From positions 2,702,001 to 2,766,000 of the forward strand of contig NZ_JAHOPB010000001.1 of NCBI RefSeq assembly GCF_019039055.1: 64,000 bases of DNA, written 5' to 3'. Numbering within the stretch: position 1 is the stretch's first letter; each line of letters opens with the position of its first letter. The notes below the pieces were generated by a model, which saw nothing but the letters and a program-made list of their open reading frames with translations, was not told the origin of the DNA and did no database searches. The stretch is from Reyranella humidisoli. GTDB taxonomy: Bacteria > Pseudomonadota > Alphaproteobacteria > Reyranellales > Reyranellaceae. Below are positions 1 through 8,466 of this stretch, piece after piece. A program made the position numbers and the translations under genes.

Positions 1-241
1 TGGCGTTCAGGCTGTCGATTGTCGACTGCCGGCTGCCCCAGTCTCCGGCCAACATTGTGGTCGGATCGTTGGCGCGCTCGAGGACCAGCGCCACGTTGAT
101 GCCCGCCGGCGCGCCGTTGGGAAAAGCACCCGTATTCGTGATGTCGAAGGCTTCGGCGGCGGTAAAGGTCTGGTCGGTGATGCCGTAACCGGTGAAGTCA
201 ATGAAGGTCGAGTTGAGAATCGGGTTGTACGTCGTCGGCAT
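1..241 (-). CDS. N-terminal part of an unrecognised protein, truncated by the window edge
   Basis: The reading frame starts at an ATG at 241 and stays open to base 1, giving 80 codons that begin MPTTYNPILNST. The stretch is rich in Thr, Asn, Gly and Ala and holds the phrase LVLERANDPTTMLAGDWGSR, a style seen at the N-terminus of large exported bacterial proteins. There is no classical signal peptide, which would fit type I secretion, but that is inference. It is divergent from the YidB-like gene. The family is not recognised. Confidence 0.5.
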   Translation of the reverse strand, partial: MPTTYNPILNSTFIDFTGYGITDQTFTAAEAFDITNTGAFPNGAPAGINVALVLERANDPTTMLAGDWGSRQSTIDSLNA

Positions 242-365
242 CGTTATGCTCTCGGCGAAGGGAAGACGCGGACGGGAGTATGCCCGCCGGCATTCTCAGC
301 GCCTAGCCTCGCAACGAAGCGCCACTGGCCGCGTTCTGCCGGTCCAACAAAGCAGGAGGCGTGTC

Positions 366-884
366 GTGGGGTTGCTCGACGTCTTGACGGGAATGCGCAA
401 CGGTCCGCGCGGTGGCGGGGGCGGCATGTCGCCGATCACCATGGCCCTGCTGGGCCTGCTTGCCTACAAGGCGGTGAAGGGCTTCAGCGCGACCAAACCC
501 GCAGGGCCGGGCATGGCGCCGGCTGGCGGTGGGCTGGGCGACATCCTGAAGGATGCGTTCGGCAATGCCGGCCAGGGCGGCCTCGGATCGATCCTCAATG
601 GCGGGCTGGGCGATCTGCTGAAGCAGTTCCAGGGCGCGGGCAAGTCGGAGGTCGCCGACTCGTGGGTCGGCCGCGACGAGAACAAGCCGATCGGTCCGGG
701 CGATCTCAGCCGCATCCTGACGCCCGAGCAGATCGAGTTCCTGAGCGAACGCACGGGGCTCACGCGCGAGCAACTGCTCGCCGGCCTGGCGGCGCAACTG
801 CCGGCGGCGGTCGACGAGCTGACGCCGCAGGGCCGCCTGCCGGCGCCCGACGAGTTCGACCGTCCCGCCGGCAAGACTGCCTGA
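366..884 (+). CDS. YidB family protein (DUF937)
   Basis: 172-residue protein beginning MGLLDVLTGM, followed by a Gly-rich segment and then a C-terminal helical domain with LTPEQIEFLSERTGL and the phrase LPAAVDELTPQGRLP, the signature of the YidB/DUF937 family. The function of the family is unknown. The GTG at 366 is chosen because AGGAGG lies six bases upstream (354-359) and because family members start with a GLLD-like motif; a longer frame upstream has no such site. It is followed after 12 bases by a GlsB-like gene. Confidence 0.8.
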   Translation: MGLLDVLTGMRNGPRGGGGGMSPITMALLGLLAYKAVKGFSATKPAGPGMAPAGGGLGDILKDAFGNAGQGGLGSILNGGLGDLLKQFQGAGKSEVADSWVGRDENKPIGPGDLSRILTPEQIEFLSERTGLTREQLLAGLAAQLPAAVDELTPQGRLPAPDEFDRPAGKTA

Positions 885-896
885 CGGGGCTTCGCC

Positions 897-1157
897 ATGG
901 GCATTCTCTGGATCGTCGTCATCGGCTTCGTCGCGGGCATCGTTGCCCGTCTCGTCTCGCCCGTTCCCAACAAGCCGGCGGGTTTCCTGCTGACCACCCT
1001 GCTGGGTATCGGCGGCGCCTTCGTCGCGACCTTCCTCGGTCAGGCCGTGGGCTGGTATCGAGCCGAGCAGGGCGCAGGCTTCGTTGCCGCAACGCTCGGG
1101 GCGCTGCTTGTCCTGTTCATCTGGAACCGCTTCGCGGTGCGTCGTCCCGCGCGATGA
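897..1157 (+). CDS. GlsB/YeaQ/YmgE family membrane protein
   Basis: 86-residue hydrophobic protein with three predicted membrane segments (about 3-20, 28-48 and 60-78) and the glycine-zipper pattern GFVAGIVARL typical of the transglycosylase-associated (GlsB/YeaQ) family. These are small inner-membrane proteins linked to general stress; the biochemical role is unknown. It lies 12 bases after the YidB-like gene and is probably cotranscribed with it. It converges on the DUF1971 gene. Confidence 0.85.
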   Translation: MGILWIVVIGFVAGIVARLVSPVPNKPAGFLLTTLLGIGGAFVATFLGQAVGWYRAEQGAGFVAATLGALLVLFIWNRFAVRRPAR

Positions 1158-1166
1158 GTCCGCTTC

Positions 1167-1454
1167 TCAGTCCGGTTCGACCGGATCCAGTGCGGGCTCG
1201 CGGTCGTAGAAATCGATCTGCATGCGCAGCTTGGACAGCGGCTCGACGCGATGCGTCTGCTGCGGTTGCACAAGGCCCGGCCGATCGGGCGTGAGGATCG
1301 TCTCGGTGCCGCTTTCGGCGAGAACGAACTTCAGTTCGCCCTCGAGCACGCGGATCACGCCCCACACGCCGTCCTTGGTGCGATGCTCCCGCTTCAGCGC
1401 CTCGGGCAGCGTCGTCTCGTCGAAGACGGGCGTCGAGCGGTAGGGCCCGATCAT
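1167..1454 (-). CDS. DUF1971 (YeaR/TehB-like cupin) protein
   Basis: 95-residue cupin-type protein: [16 protein letters not shown], then [13 protein letters not shown] and [14 protein letters not shown], matching the YeaR/DUF1971 family. In E. coli yeaR is induced by nitrate and nitric oxide under NsrR and NarL control (known for the family). Its ATG overlaps the TGA of the alternative oxidase gene by four bases (ATGA), so it is translationally coupled as the last gene of that operon. The link to nitrosative stress here is inferred from the divergent NsrR-like gene. Confidence 0.8.
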   Translation of the reverse strand: MIGPYRSTPVFDETTLPEALKREHRTKDGVWGVIRVLEGELKFVLAESGTETILTPDRPGLVQPQQTHRVEPLSKLRMQIDFYDREPALDPVEPD

Positions 1455-2158
1455 GCCGCCAGCCTGATCTCGTCGGCATGCTCGGGGTAGGGCGCCGTCG
1501 CCGTCGCGGCGGGGCGGCCGGCCAGCACGTCGGCGAAGCCGTGGTTGACGTCGCGGTGATGGGCTTCGTCGGCCCGCACCACCAGCACCACGTCGCGCAG
1601 GGTGGCGTCGTCCGGCAGCTTCCAGTAGTGCCGCGCGATGGCCGGCGCCGCCACGTTGGCCGCGCGGCCCTCGTCCAGCTCGGCGAGGAAGTGCGTGTAG
1701 CTGATAACCGCCTCCTCCTCGAAGTAACCGACGACGCGGTGCGCCGTGCGCGCGCTCACCAGATAGAGCGCGAAGAAGGCGAGGTAGAACACCCATTGCA
1801 CGCCCAGGATCACGCAACGCTCGAACAGCGTGGGCTTCGCCACCTCGATGAAGGTCATGAGATGCATGCGCTCGTTCTCGGCCTCTTCCATGAGCGTGCG
1901 GATCCAGCCCTGGTCGTCGCACATGTTCCTGAGGCAGCGCAGGTGGGTGAGGGTCGCGCCGACCATGCCCGGCACCGCCGCCACGGTCTCCAGCACGATG
2001 GCGCGATGGCCGTAGCGCTTCGCGAAGAAGGTGTCGGCGCAGAAGCGCAGGGTCTTGGTGAAGCCGTAGGCCAGCCGGTCGCCGAAGCCGCGCGCCTTGT
2101 GGTGCATGCCGAGATCGACTTCGGGAATCTGGACGGGGTTCCGGGCGGCGATGGTCAT
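1451..2158 (-). CDS. aox: Alternative oxidase (cyanide- and NO-insensitive ubiquinol oxidase)
   Basis: 235-residue di-iron membrane oxidase. All four iron-ligand motifs are visible: LETVA (E57), NERMHL (E96 and H99), EEEA (about E148) and RADEAHH (E198 and H201 region). A hydrophobic segment at about 115-135 fits monotopic membrane binding. The enzyme reduces oxygen to water with ubiquinol without proton pumping and is not poisoned by NO or cyanide. The start at 2158 has GGAGAG upstream. It sits between a truncated haemoglobin gene and the DUF1971 gene. NsrR control of aox is known in Vibrio fischeri, which fits this context. Confidence 0.93.
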   Translation of the reverse strand: MTIAARNPVQIPEVDLGMHHKARGFGDRLAYGFTKTLRFCADTFFAKRYGHRAIVLETVAAVPGMVGATLTHLRCLRNMCDDQGWIRTLMEEAENERMHLMTFIEVAKPTLFERCVILGVQWVFYLAFFALYLVSARTAHRVVGYFEEEAVISYTHFLAELDEGRAANVAAPAIARHYWKLPDDATLRDVVLVVRADEAHHRDVNHGFADVLAGRPAATATAPYPEHADEIRLAA

Positions 2159-2172
2159 GACACTCTCCTTGC

Positions 2173-2583
2173 TCAGCGTATGTTCGCGAGCGCCCGGCTT
2201 CCGAGCGCCAGTTTGAAGTTCTCGGCGATGCGGCTGGCCTTCGCCTGCATCGAGACCGCGACCGCGGGCGGCATCTCCGCCTCGGTGGCCTCGCGCCACA
2301 GCGCAAGCCAGCGGTCGAACATCGCCGGCGTGATCCGGTCGCGGTGCCGCAGGTGCGCGGCCATCGGCATGCCCTTGTAGCGGCCGCTGCCCAGCATCAG
2401 GGACGACCAGAAGGCGGCGAGTTTGCCGAGATGATCGGGCCAGTCGTGGATGGCGTCGTTGAACAGCGGGCCGATCATGTCGTCGGCGCGGACGGCGGCG
2501 TAGAAGCGATCCACGAGACGGGCCAGGCCCGCTTCGTCCACACAGTCGATCTCACCGTCCAGGCCGTCCATCGCCCGCTCCAT
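2173..2583 (-). CDS. Group III truncated haemoglobin
   Basis: 136 residues with the truncated globin pattern: [16 protein letters not shown], then W-P-D-H-L with KLAAFW, RYKGMP and MAAHL (probable proximal His at about 77), followed by FDRWLALW. Group III truncated globins bind oxygen and NO. The first ATG at 2583 has no ribosome site; a second ATG at 2571 has GGAG six bases before it and may be the true start. It is the first gene of the operon with alternative oxidase and DUF1971, divergent from the NsrR-like regulator. Confidence 0.88.
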   Translation of the reverse strand: MERAMDGLDGEIDCVDEAGLARLVDRFYAAVRADDMIGPLFNDAIHDWPDHLGKLAAFWSSLMLGSGRYKGMPMAAHLRHRDRITPAMFDRWLALWREATEAEMPPAVAVSMQAKASRIAENFKLALGSRALANIR

Positions 2584-2587
2584 TAAT

Positions 2588-2645
2588 CATGTATCTTGCG
2601 TGCATGTATGGCAATCCTATAAACATGTAAATCCAATACATGTAT
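2588..2645. promoter_or_regulatory. Candidate NsrR operator array between the globin operon and nsrR
   Basis: Four copies of CATGTA occur at 2588-2593, 2603-2608, 2624-2629 and 2639-2644, that is, two pairs with identical 15-base spacing. The right pair is a perfect inverted repeat ACATGTA-7-TACATGT (2623-2643). The region is AT-rich in a GC-rich genome and lies between the two divergent start codons. Binding by the adjacent NsrR-type protein is inferred. Confidence 0.55.
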
Positions 2646-2685
2646 TGTGAACGCCCATTCTCCAACGTGTCGCAGGACCCGACCG

Positions 2686-3111
2686 ATGCGCCTGACCCGC
2701 TACACCGACTACGCGCTGCGCGTGCTGACCTATCTCGGCGCCCAGCCCGATCGGGTCTGCTCGATCGCCGAGATCGCGCGCGCCTACGGAATCTCGCAGA
2801 ACCATCTGATGAAGGTGGCGCACGATCTTGGGAAGGCAGGCTACATCGAGGGCGTGCGCGGCCGTGCGGGCGGCATCCGTCTCGCCCGGCCGGCCGACCG
2901 CATCGGCATCGGTGCCGTGGTCCGCCAGACCGAGGAGGGGTTCGAGCTGGTCGAGTGTGGCGCCTGCGCGATCGCCCCGGCCTGCGAACTGACCGGCGTG
3001 CTGGACGAGGCGCTCGCCGCCTTCATGGCGGTGCTCGACTGCTACACATTGAGTGACCTCGTGAAGCGCCCGGCGAAACTGATGCGGCTCCTTGCAGCGG
3101 AAGCCCCTTGA
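2686..3111 (+). CDS. nsrR: Rrf2 family NO-sensing repressor, NsrR type
   Basis: 141-residue winged-helix regulator starting MRLTRYTDYALRVLTYL, the Rrf2/NsrR N-terminal signature, with the recognition helix around ISQNHLMKVAHDL and wing GRAGGIRLA. Three cysteines at 91, 94 and 100 (ECGACAIAPAC) match the [4Fe-4S] or [2Fe-2S] ligand region of NsrR, whose cluster reacts with NO to release DNA. Spacing is C-x2-C-x5-C, slightly different from the C-x5-C-x5-C of E. coli. The ATG at 2686 is chosen because the family starts there; an upstream start would add 13 atypical residues. It is divergent from the globin-oxidase-DUF1971 operon. Confidence 0.85.
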   Translation: MRLTRYTDYALRVLTYLGAQPDRVCSIAEIARAYGISQNHLMKVAHDLGKAGYIEGVRGRAGGIRLARPADRIGIGAVVRQTEEGFELVECGACAIAPACELTGVLDEALAAFMAVLDCYTLSDLVKRPAKLMRLLAAEAP

Positions 3112-3142
3112 ATAGCCGCTACAATTGCGTAGCCTGTGCCAA

Positions 3143-3610
3143 ATGTTGCGTCGGAATAACGTCCTGCTGCTTTTCGGCACCCTGCTCCTTGCGGTCGCGG
3201 TGTTCCTGCGGCCGGACGCCGTCAGCGCGCAACCCTGCCATCCCCACATGCACGCCGCGAGCGAGGCGCCTCCCGCCGCGCCGCTGGCTGAGGCCGAGGC
3301 AACTTCGCCGGCCCTGCGCGCGCCGGCCCACGCGCACATGACACTCGTGTCGAACGCCTTCGACAATGCCCCCGCCGTTTCCGGCGAAGTCCAGCTACAC
3401 GCCGCACCTTTCGTCTCGATGGCCGACTGGAGCTGCTGTGGCGCGGGCTGCAAGAATGCGCGATGCGTGGGCGGCAAGAGCATGAGCGTTGCCACATTGT
3501 CCGTAGTGTCGGTCCCGGGCGGCGAGGCGCCACCGTTCGCCGTCGACGCCGGGCCTCTCGTCGGACGCACCCCGCAAGGGCCAAGGAAACCCCCCAGATC
3601 CTTCGTCTGA
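3143..3610 (+). CDS. Small exported protein rich in Cys, His and Met, function unknown
   Basis: 155 residues with an N-terminal hydrophobic segment (LLLFGTLLLAVAVFL) that looks like a signal peptide or anchor ending at VSAQ. The mature part has PCHPHMH just after the cleavage site and a cluster DWSCCGAGCKNARC, so metal or redox chemistry is possible but not shown. An alternative TTG start exists at 3125; the ATG at 3143 is preferred. It follows nsrR by 31 bases. The family is not recognised. Confidence 0.55.
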   Translation: MLRRNNVLLLFGTLLLAVAVFLRPDAVSAQPCHPHMHAASEAPPAAPLAEAEATSPALRAPAHAHMTLVSNAFDNAPAVSGEVQLHAAPFVSMADWSCCGAGCKNARCVGGKSMSVATLSVVSVPGGEAPPFAVDAGPLVGRTPQGPRKPPRSFV

Positions 3611-3665
3611 ATCGTCCCGCGTGCGCCCGCGCACGCCCAGCGAATCACGATGAAGGATCACAATC

Positions 3666-3734
3666 ATGTCTATCTCTTCAGCCGTCGCGCTTGCGGCGGC
3701 CCTGTCGCCGCATCCTCGTCCTGCGGAGCGGTGA
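3666..3734 (+). CDS. Possible 22-codon leader ORF before the SpoIIAA-like gene
   Basis: A short frame starts at ATG 3666 with AAGGA upstream and ends at TGA 3732-3734, three bases before the ATG of the next gene. It encodes an Ala-rich peptide starting MSISSAVALAAAL. The tight spacing would allow translational coupling. It may be chance. Confidence 0.3.
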   Translation: MSISSAVALAAALSPHPRPAER

Positions 3735-3737
3735 GCC

Positions 3738-4208
3738 ATGCCTCTTCACTGGACCATCGATTCACAGAAAGCCCTGTTCCACGTGATAGCTGAGGGATTC
3801 GTCGACAAGGCCGACGCGGACCGGATGATCGACGTCATGGTCGCCTCGGACATCCTGCATTACCGCAAGCTGTTCGACGGCAGTGCCGGCGACACCCGGT
3901 TGAGCCCGATGGATGTCTTCACCATCGGCGTACGCCTGCGCGAATTGCATGCGACCGGCCCGATGGGCCCGCTGGCGGTCGTCGTGCCCGAAGACAAGTA
4001 CGTGCTGCTGTCGCGCGTGCTGGGCATGCTGGCCGTCGCGAAACGCCCGATGAGGATCTTCAACGATCCCGCGAAGGCGCGCGCATGGATGGAATCCGCC
4101 GCCATCCGCGCGAGCACGCCCGTGCCAGTGTCCGTCGTGGACGAGGGCGCCTCGCGCGAGAGTGACGAGGGCACCGGCCACCCGGAGGAGCGCCCGTCGC
4201 CATCGTGA
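3738..4208 (+). CDS. SpoIIAA/STAS-like protein, paralogue 1
   Basis: 156 residues. The body follows a SpoIIAA-like alpha/beta plan: MPLHWTIDSQKALFHVIAEG, then DRMIDVMVASDILHYRKLFDG, PLAVVVPEDKYVLLSRVLGM and RIFNDPAKARAWM. It is clearly homologous to the protein at 39721-40140, sharing MPLHWTIDS, YRK-FDG-GDTR and VLPEDK-type phrases, and more distantly to the one at 15504-15923. Members of this group are uncharacterised in such bacteria. The C-terminal tail after residue about 128 is acidic and probably disordered. Confidence 0.7.
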   Translation: MPLHWTIDSQKALFHVIAEGFVDKADADRMIDVMVASDILHYRKLFDGSAGDTRLSPMDVFTIGVRLRELHATGPMGPLAVVVPEDKYVLLSRVLGMLAVAKRPMRIFNDPAKARAWMESAAIRASTPVPVSVVDEGASRESDEGTGHPEERPSPS

Positions 4209-4248
4209 CACGCGCGCTCCGGGATCGCCGGTCGCCGGCGTTATGGAG

Positions 4249-5292
4249 TCAATCGAGGCTGGGCGTGGCTCGCCCGCTTTCGGCGTCGCGCCACTGCGAG
4301 GGGGCGCTGCCCGCACGGCTTCGAAAGGCGCGGGTGAACGCGGCAGCGTCGCTGTAGGAGAGCAGCGACGCGATGTCCCGCACCGGGAGGTCGGTGGCGG
4401 CGAGCAGTTGTCGTGCCACCTGGAGCTTGACCCGTTGCAGCTCGAAGCGCGCGGTTGTGCCGAAGACTGCCAGATGGCGGTTGAGCGAACGGTGGCTGAA
4501 GCCGGCCAGCCGTGCCAGTCGTTCCACGCTGGCATCGCCGATAAGGATCGCCGTCACGCACGCGCGACGGACCCGCAATGGCAGATCGACCGGATGAGCC
4601 TTGGCCATCTCCACCAGCGCCTCGACGCGCGGACCGCTGCGCTCGCGCACCGGCCGGGACAGCCAGCGCCGCTCGAAGGCCAGCGCATTGTGGTCGGCGT
4701 CGAAGCGCACCGGCGCCCGGAAGATGCGTCGGTAGGGCTGCGGATTGGCCGGAGCGCGGCGGGCGAGTTGCACTTCCCGCGGCCGCCAGCCGGGACCGCA
4801 GAGTTCCCGTACGAGATTGTGGCACGCCATCATCGTGAGATCGGCGACCTCCGCGCCACCCGCCGCCAGTTCCCCCAGGGGCACCGTGCCGAAGATGGCC
4901 GTGTCGCCGGCGGTGGAGAGGTTCGGCACGGTGGCCCGGTCGTGCAGGTGGAGCGCCAGGAGCAGCCCGCGCAGCGCCGCGCCCGCGGTCAGGGCCTGCC
5001 GCGCCAGAGAGCCGATCGCGCCGAGAGTCTCCAGTCCGATGGAGGCGCCCACGAGAAGGCCGAGATGGGGGCAGGCCGTGCGCTGCGCACAGGCGGCCAG
5101 CAGCCGGCCTCCGACCTCGATCGAAACCGCTGTTTCGGGACTGTCCACGAGATCGGCCGGCAGCCCCAGCTCCGTGCAGATGTCTTCGAAGGAGTGGCCG
5201 AAGTCCGCCACGACCCGTGGCAGGGCGCCGAGCGGCGCCGCGCGCAGCATGCCTTCCTGCAGGATGGGAAAGCCGGTGAGATCGTTGATCAT
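4249..5292 (-). CDS. AraC family transcriptional regulator with arabinose-binding-like N-terminus
   Basis: 347 residues. The N-terminal two thirds fit the Arabinose_bd (PF12625) type sensor found in OruR/ArgR-like regulators, with FGHSFEDICTELGLP and LGLLVGASIGLETLG. The C-terminal domain is a double helix-turn-helix: GDASVERLARLAGFSHRSLNRHL and LPVRDIASLLSYSDAAAFTRAFR. The effector is unknown. The ATG at 5292 matches the family start (MINDLTGFPIL). It is divergent from the exported protein gene at 5415. Confidence 0.85.
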   Translation of the reverse strand: MINDLTGFPILQEGMLRAAPLGALPRVVADFGHSFEDICTELGLPADLVDSPETAVSIEVGGRLLAACAQRTACPHLGLLVGASIGLETLGAIGSLARQALTAGAALRGLLLALHLHDRATVPNLSTAGDTAIFGTVPLGELAAGGAEVADLTMMACHNLVRELCGPGWRPREVQLARRAPANPQPYRRIFRAPVRFDADHNALAFERRWLSRPVRERSGPRVEALVEMAKAHPVDLPLRVRRACVTAILIGDASVERLARLAGFSHRSLNRHLAVFGTTARFELQRVKLQVARQLLAATDLPVRDIASLLSYSDAAAFTRAFRSRAGSAPSQWRDAESGRATPSLD

Positions 5293-5414
5293 GGGTCTTT
5301 GCCCGTCAGCCCGTCGCGTGCCGCCTTCGCGAGGCTTTATTGCAGCGGTGGCGCAAAAGGACAAGTCCCCGGAGGAGGCGAGCGGATAGTCTTGGCGGCC
5401 CTTGGAAAGGACCG

Positions 5415-6227
5415 ATGATGGCGAGAAAGTTCAACATTTTGCGTGCGTTATTCGCAGGTGCCGCGCTGGCAACCGCGGTGGCTTCTGCCCCCACCTCGCA
5501 CGCCATCGCGCAAACCGCAGCTGCGCCGCCGCCATCAACCGCCTTGACGGGGCCCTGCGAGGTCCGGGCGCTGAATTGGCGCGGCAGGGCCTTCTACGAA
5601 GTCCTGTTCATGAACCGCGTTCCCGGCGGGCCGGCCGGTAGCGGCAATTACTTCAACTCGATCGGGAGCCCGCTCGAAGCGCCCGGCGATGTGACGGATG
5701 CGCGCTTCCGGGAACTGAACGCCGACACGCTGCGGCGTGAGTATGGCGGCGACGGGGTCTTCTTCAACGGGCCGCGGCGTTTCGTGGCGAACGGCGTCAC
5801 CGGCATTGCCTACAACAACTGCGCGCCGCGGGTGATGAACTCGATCACCTTCTATCTGTATGGCACCTTCGAAGTTCCCAATCTGGAGGCATTCGTTACC
5901 ACCGCGCCGCCGGCCTATCGGCCGCTGGTTTCCAAGCGCACCAATACCTTCATATTCAATGCCGGCGAGAAGGTGCACGAGCTGATCACGCCCGAGGGCG
6001 AGGTCTACACGATGTTCAGCCTCTCCCTGAAAGTGGACCCCCAAAACTCCATCGAGAGGCTTGCAACCCTTGGGGAGCGCCTGACCTTGCCGGCGGGATG
6101 GCGGTACCGGGTCCGAACGCTGGACCGGGAACTGACCCTGTCGTCCAGCTACGACGCCAACCCGCCCAACACCATTGTTCTTGACCAGTTCGAGGGCAAC
6201 TATCAGCACAACCCCGGCCAGCGATAG
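5415..6227 (+). CDS. Exported protein of unknown function
   Basis: 270 residues with a signal peptide (LRALFAGAALATAVASAP) and probable cleavage near SHAIAQ. The mature domain has TGPCEVRALNWRGRAFYEVLF, GPRRFVANGVTGIAYNNC and TNTFIFNAGEKVHELITPEG, with two cysteines that could pair. It reads like a periplasmic or secreted beta-rich domain. No catalytic motif is seen and the family name is not recalled. Two adjacent ATG codons (5415, 5418) follow GGAAAGG. The divergent AraC-type gene might regulate it. Confidence 0.75.
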   Translation: MMARKFNILRALFAGAALATAVASAPTSHAIAQTAAAPPPSTALTGPCEVRALNWRGRAFYEVLFMNRVPGGPAGSGNYFNSIGSPLEAPGDVTDARFRELNADTLRREYGGDGVFFNGPRRFVANGVTGIAYNNCAPRVMNSITFYLYGTFEVPNLEAFVTTAPPAYRPLVSKRTNTFIFNAGEKVHELITPEGEVYTMFSLSLKVDPQNSIERLATLGERLTLPAGWRYRVRTLDRELTLSSSYDANPPNTIVLDQFEGNYQHNPGQR

Positions 6228-6375
6228 TGGCCTGCGTGCCGCGCGGCCGACCAAGGCGATGAGGGAAGAGCTGAAGAAGAAGCGCGACTGACGTGGCGCC
6301 CCCAAAAAATACCCGCGCCGCATCGCCTCGGTGAGGCGGGCGGGCGGGGCTGTGTTCGTCGAGCCGTCGCGGCTG

Positions 6376-6687
6376 CTACATGCACTGCGCCTGGAGGTTC
6401 ATGGCCGTCTCGAGGCTCTTCATGACCTTGGGCGTCATCTCCGGCGAGGCGGGCGTGCCGCCCTTGGCCATCACGGCGTTCGTCGTGGTCATCGCCTGGA
6501 TCACGTCGCCGCGATCCGCGCCGGTGACCTTGCTCGACATGCACGTGCAGATCTTTTCGGACTCCGGGCCCGGCGTGCCAATCTTGCACTGAGCCATGAA
6601 ATCGTCGCCGGCCGCGGTCGCGATGAAGCCGGCCGACAGCGCGATGGCCACCGCGATGGCGCGGAAGCCTGTTCCCAAAATACGCAT
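6376..6687 (-). CDS. Small periplasmic protein, function unknown
   Basis: 103 residues: signal peptide (AIAVAIALSAGFIATAAG) then a mature part of about 78 residues with four cysteines (AQCKIG, KICTCMSS, AQCM). The spacing suggests two disulphides. Such short helical Cys proteins are common in alphaproteobacteria without assigned function. The ATG at 6687 is chosen because it begins directly before the signal peptide. It lies 105 bases downstream of the B12-radical SAM gene on the same strand. Confidence 0.65.
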   Translation of the reverse strand: MRILGTGFRAIAVAIALSAGFIATAAGDDFMAQCKIGTPGPESEKICTCMSSKVTGADRGDVIQAMTTTNAVMAKGGTPASPEMTPKVMKSLETAMNLQAQCM

Positions 6688-6792
6688 TGATTGTCCCGTG
6701 ATGGCCGGTGCCGGAAGCGGCGCCGCGCGCCGTGACCTGCTCACAGGCGGCGCGCTGGCTCAAGCGGGAAAGGCGGCGCCCGGCCTGCGGCG

Positions 6793-8466
6793 TCAGGCCA
6801 CGAACCGGTCCCGCACATGCCCGTCTGCGCGGGGCGTGCCTGTTTCCCGTGACGTCGCGGGCGAGCGCCACCTGTCGCTGTCGATCTCGGCGATCTGCCG
6901 CGCCATCTCGCGCGACACGACGCGCGAGAAGGGACCGAGATGGAGGTAGAAGGCGGCCATCGTGCCGACCGCCTGCAACGCACCGGGATTGGTGCGCCGG
7001 CAGTCGAGCAACGCTTTGACGTAATGGCCAATCAGCAGCGGCTGGCGTCGCATCACCGCGCGCAGGAGACGGTAGAGCGCGGTCCAGTCGCCGCGCCCGA
7101 GGCCAAGCACGCGCCGGGGCGGCTTCGATCCCGGCACCGGCTTCCTCGCTGGCCAGAAGCAGTCGAGCTGGCGCGCCGCGCGGCTCACCCGCCCGAAGAA
7201 GGCGCTCGGACTGTAGATGCGATCGATCACGCTCTTGTAGTCGGCCAGCACGTCGCGCCGCTGCCGCAGGGTCTCGAAGTTGAGCCCCAGAAGGCACTGG
7301 TCGCCGCCTTCGCGCAGCTTCTTCTGACTCCAGTCCTCGGGGAACATGCGGTTCTCGCGCTCGAGGCGCCGGGTGAGCTGCGTGTTCGGCAGCGCGGTCA
7401 GCAGCCCCGCCATGCAGATCGCAATGTTGGCGTCCTCGATGCAGTCGACCATGCCGTCTGCGATGCCTGCCTTCTCGCTGTCGAAGCCCACGATGAATCC
7501 CGCGATCACGAACATGCCATGGCGATGGATCCGGGCGACGCTGTCGGCGAGCGCACGACGGGTATTCTGTTTCTTCTGCATCGCCGTCAGCGTGTCGCCG
7601 TCGGGACTTTCGATGCCCACGAACACCACGAAGAAGCCGGCTTCGCGCATCATCGCCAGAAGTGCCTCGTCGTCGGCAAGGTTCACGGAGGCCTCTGTCG
7701 AGAAGACGAACGGATAATCGTGTTTCTTCTGCCATGCGATGAGCGCGGGCAGGAATTCCTTCACGGCCTTCTTGTTGCCGATGAAATTGTCGTCGACGAA
7801 ATCGACGTGGCCGCGATAGCCGCTGCGGCGGATGGCGTCGAGTTCGGCCAGCATCTGCGCCGCGGTCTTCACGCGCGGCCGGCGGCCATAGAGCTCGATG
7901 ATGTCGCAGAACTCGCAGTTGAACGGGCAGCCGCGCGAGAACTGGACGGCGAGGTAGAGATAGTCGCCGCGCTTCAGCAGGTCATAGCGCGGCACCGGAG
8001 TCGTGGTGACGTCGGTCTTGAACTTCTCGGCGGTGAAGGTGCCGCAGCGCTCGCCGGATTCCCATGCAGCGATGAAATCGTGGATGACGGACTCGGCCTC
8101 GCCGATCACGACGAAGTCCGCATGGGCATAGTATTTCGGCTCAGAGGTGACGTCGGGACCGCCCACGGCCACCGGCTTGCCGCTGGCCTGCGCCAGTGCG
8201 ATCACATCCATGCAATCCGGCCGTTGCACGACCATCCCGCCCGTCATGACCAGATCGGCCCAGGCGAGGTCCGCCGCGCCGACGGCGTGGATATTCCGGT
8301 CTATCAGCCGGCACGTCCATCCGGGCGGCAGCATGGCCGCAACCGTCAACAGCCCGAGCGGGATCGCCGAATGGCGCGCGCCACCCGCTTCGCAGGTCGC
8401 CTTGTTGTTCCAGAATGTCGCCGCCGGAAACCGTGGCGCCACGAGGAGAACGTTGCAGCGTGTCAT
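6793..8466 (-). CDS. Cobalamin-binding radical SAM protein (DUF4070 type)
   Basis: 557 residues. The N-terminus (1-150) is a B12-binding-like Rossmann domain (LLVAPRFPAATFW, IPLGLLTVAAMLP, AVGGPDVTSEP). The radical SAM core has the cluster motif RGCPFNCEFCDI (C-x3-C-x2-C), VDFVDDNFIGNK and GFIVGFDSEK. The C-terminal part resembles DUF4070. The family includes methylases such as the hopanoid C-2 methylase HpnP, and the core reads close to that group, but no hopanoid genes are nearby, so the substrate is left open. The last ~35 residues are Arg-rich and poorly conserved-looking. Confidence 0.82.
   Translation of the reverse strand: MTRCNVLLVAPRFPAATFWNNKATCEAGGARHSAIPLGLLTVAAMLPPGWTCRLIDRNIHAVGAADLAWADLVMTGGMVVQRPDCMDVIALAQASGKPVAVGGPDVTSEPKYYAHADFVVIGEAESVIHDFIAAWESGERCGTFTAEKFKTDVTTTPVPRYDLLKRGDYLYLAVQFSRGCPFNCEFCDIIELYGRRPRVKTAAQMLAELDAIRRSGYRGHVDFVDDNFIGNKKAVKEFLPALIAWQKKHDYPFVFSTEASVNLADDEALLAMMREAGFFVVFVGIESPDGDTLTAMQKKQNTRRALADSVARIHRHGMFVIAGFIVGFDSEKAGIADGMVDCIEDANIAICMAGLLTALPNTQLTRRLERENRMFPEDWSQKKLREGGDQCLLGLNFETLRQRRDVLADYKSVIDRIYSPSAFFGRVSRAARQLDCFWPARKPVPGSKPPRRVLGLGRGDWTALYRLLRAVMRRQPLLIGHYVKALLDCRRTNPGALQAVGTMAAFYLHLGPFSRVVSREMARQIAEIDSDRWRSPATSRETGTPRADGHVRDRFVA

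Noticed and set aside
6300..6350. Terminator between the convergent genes at 5415 and 6376
   Set aside because: A CGCCTC-GGT-GAGGCG stem exists, but the nearest T-tract on the minus strand is about 14 bases away, so it is not a convincing terminator.
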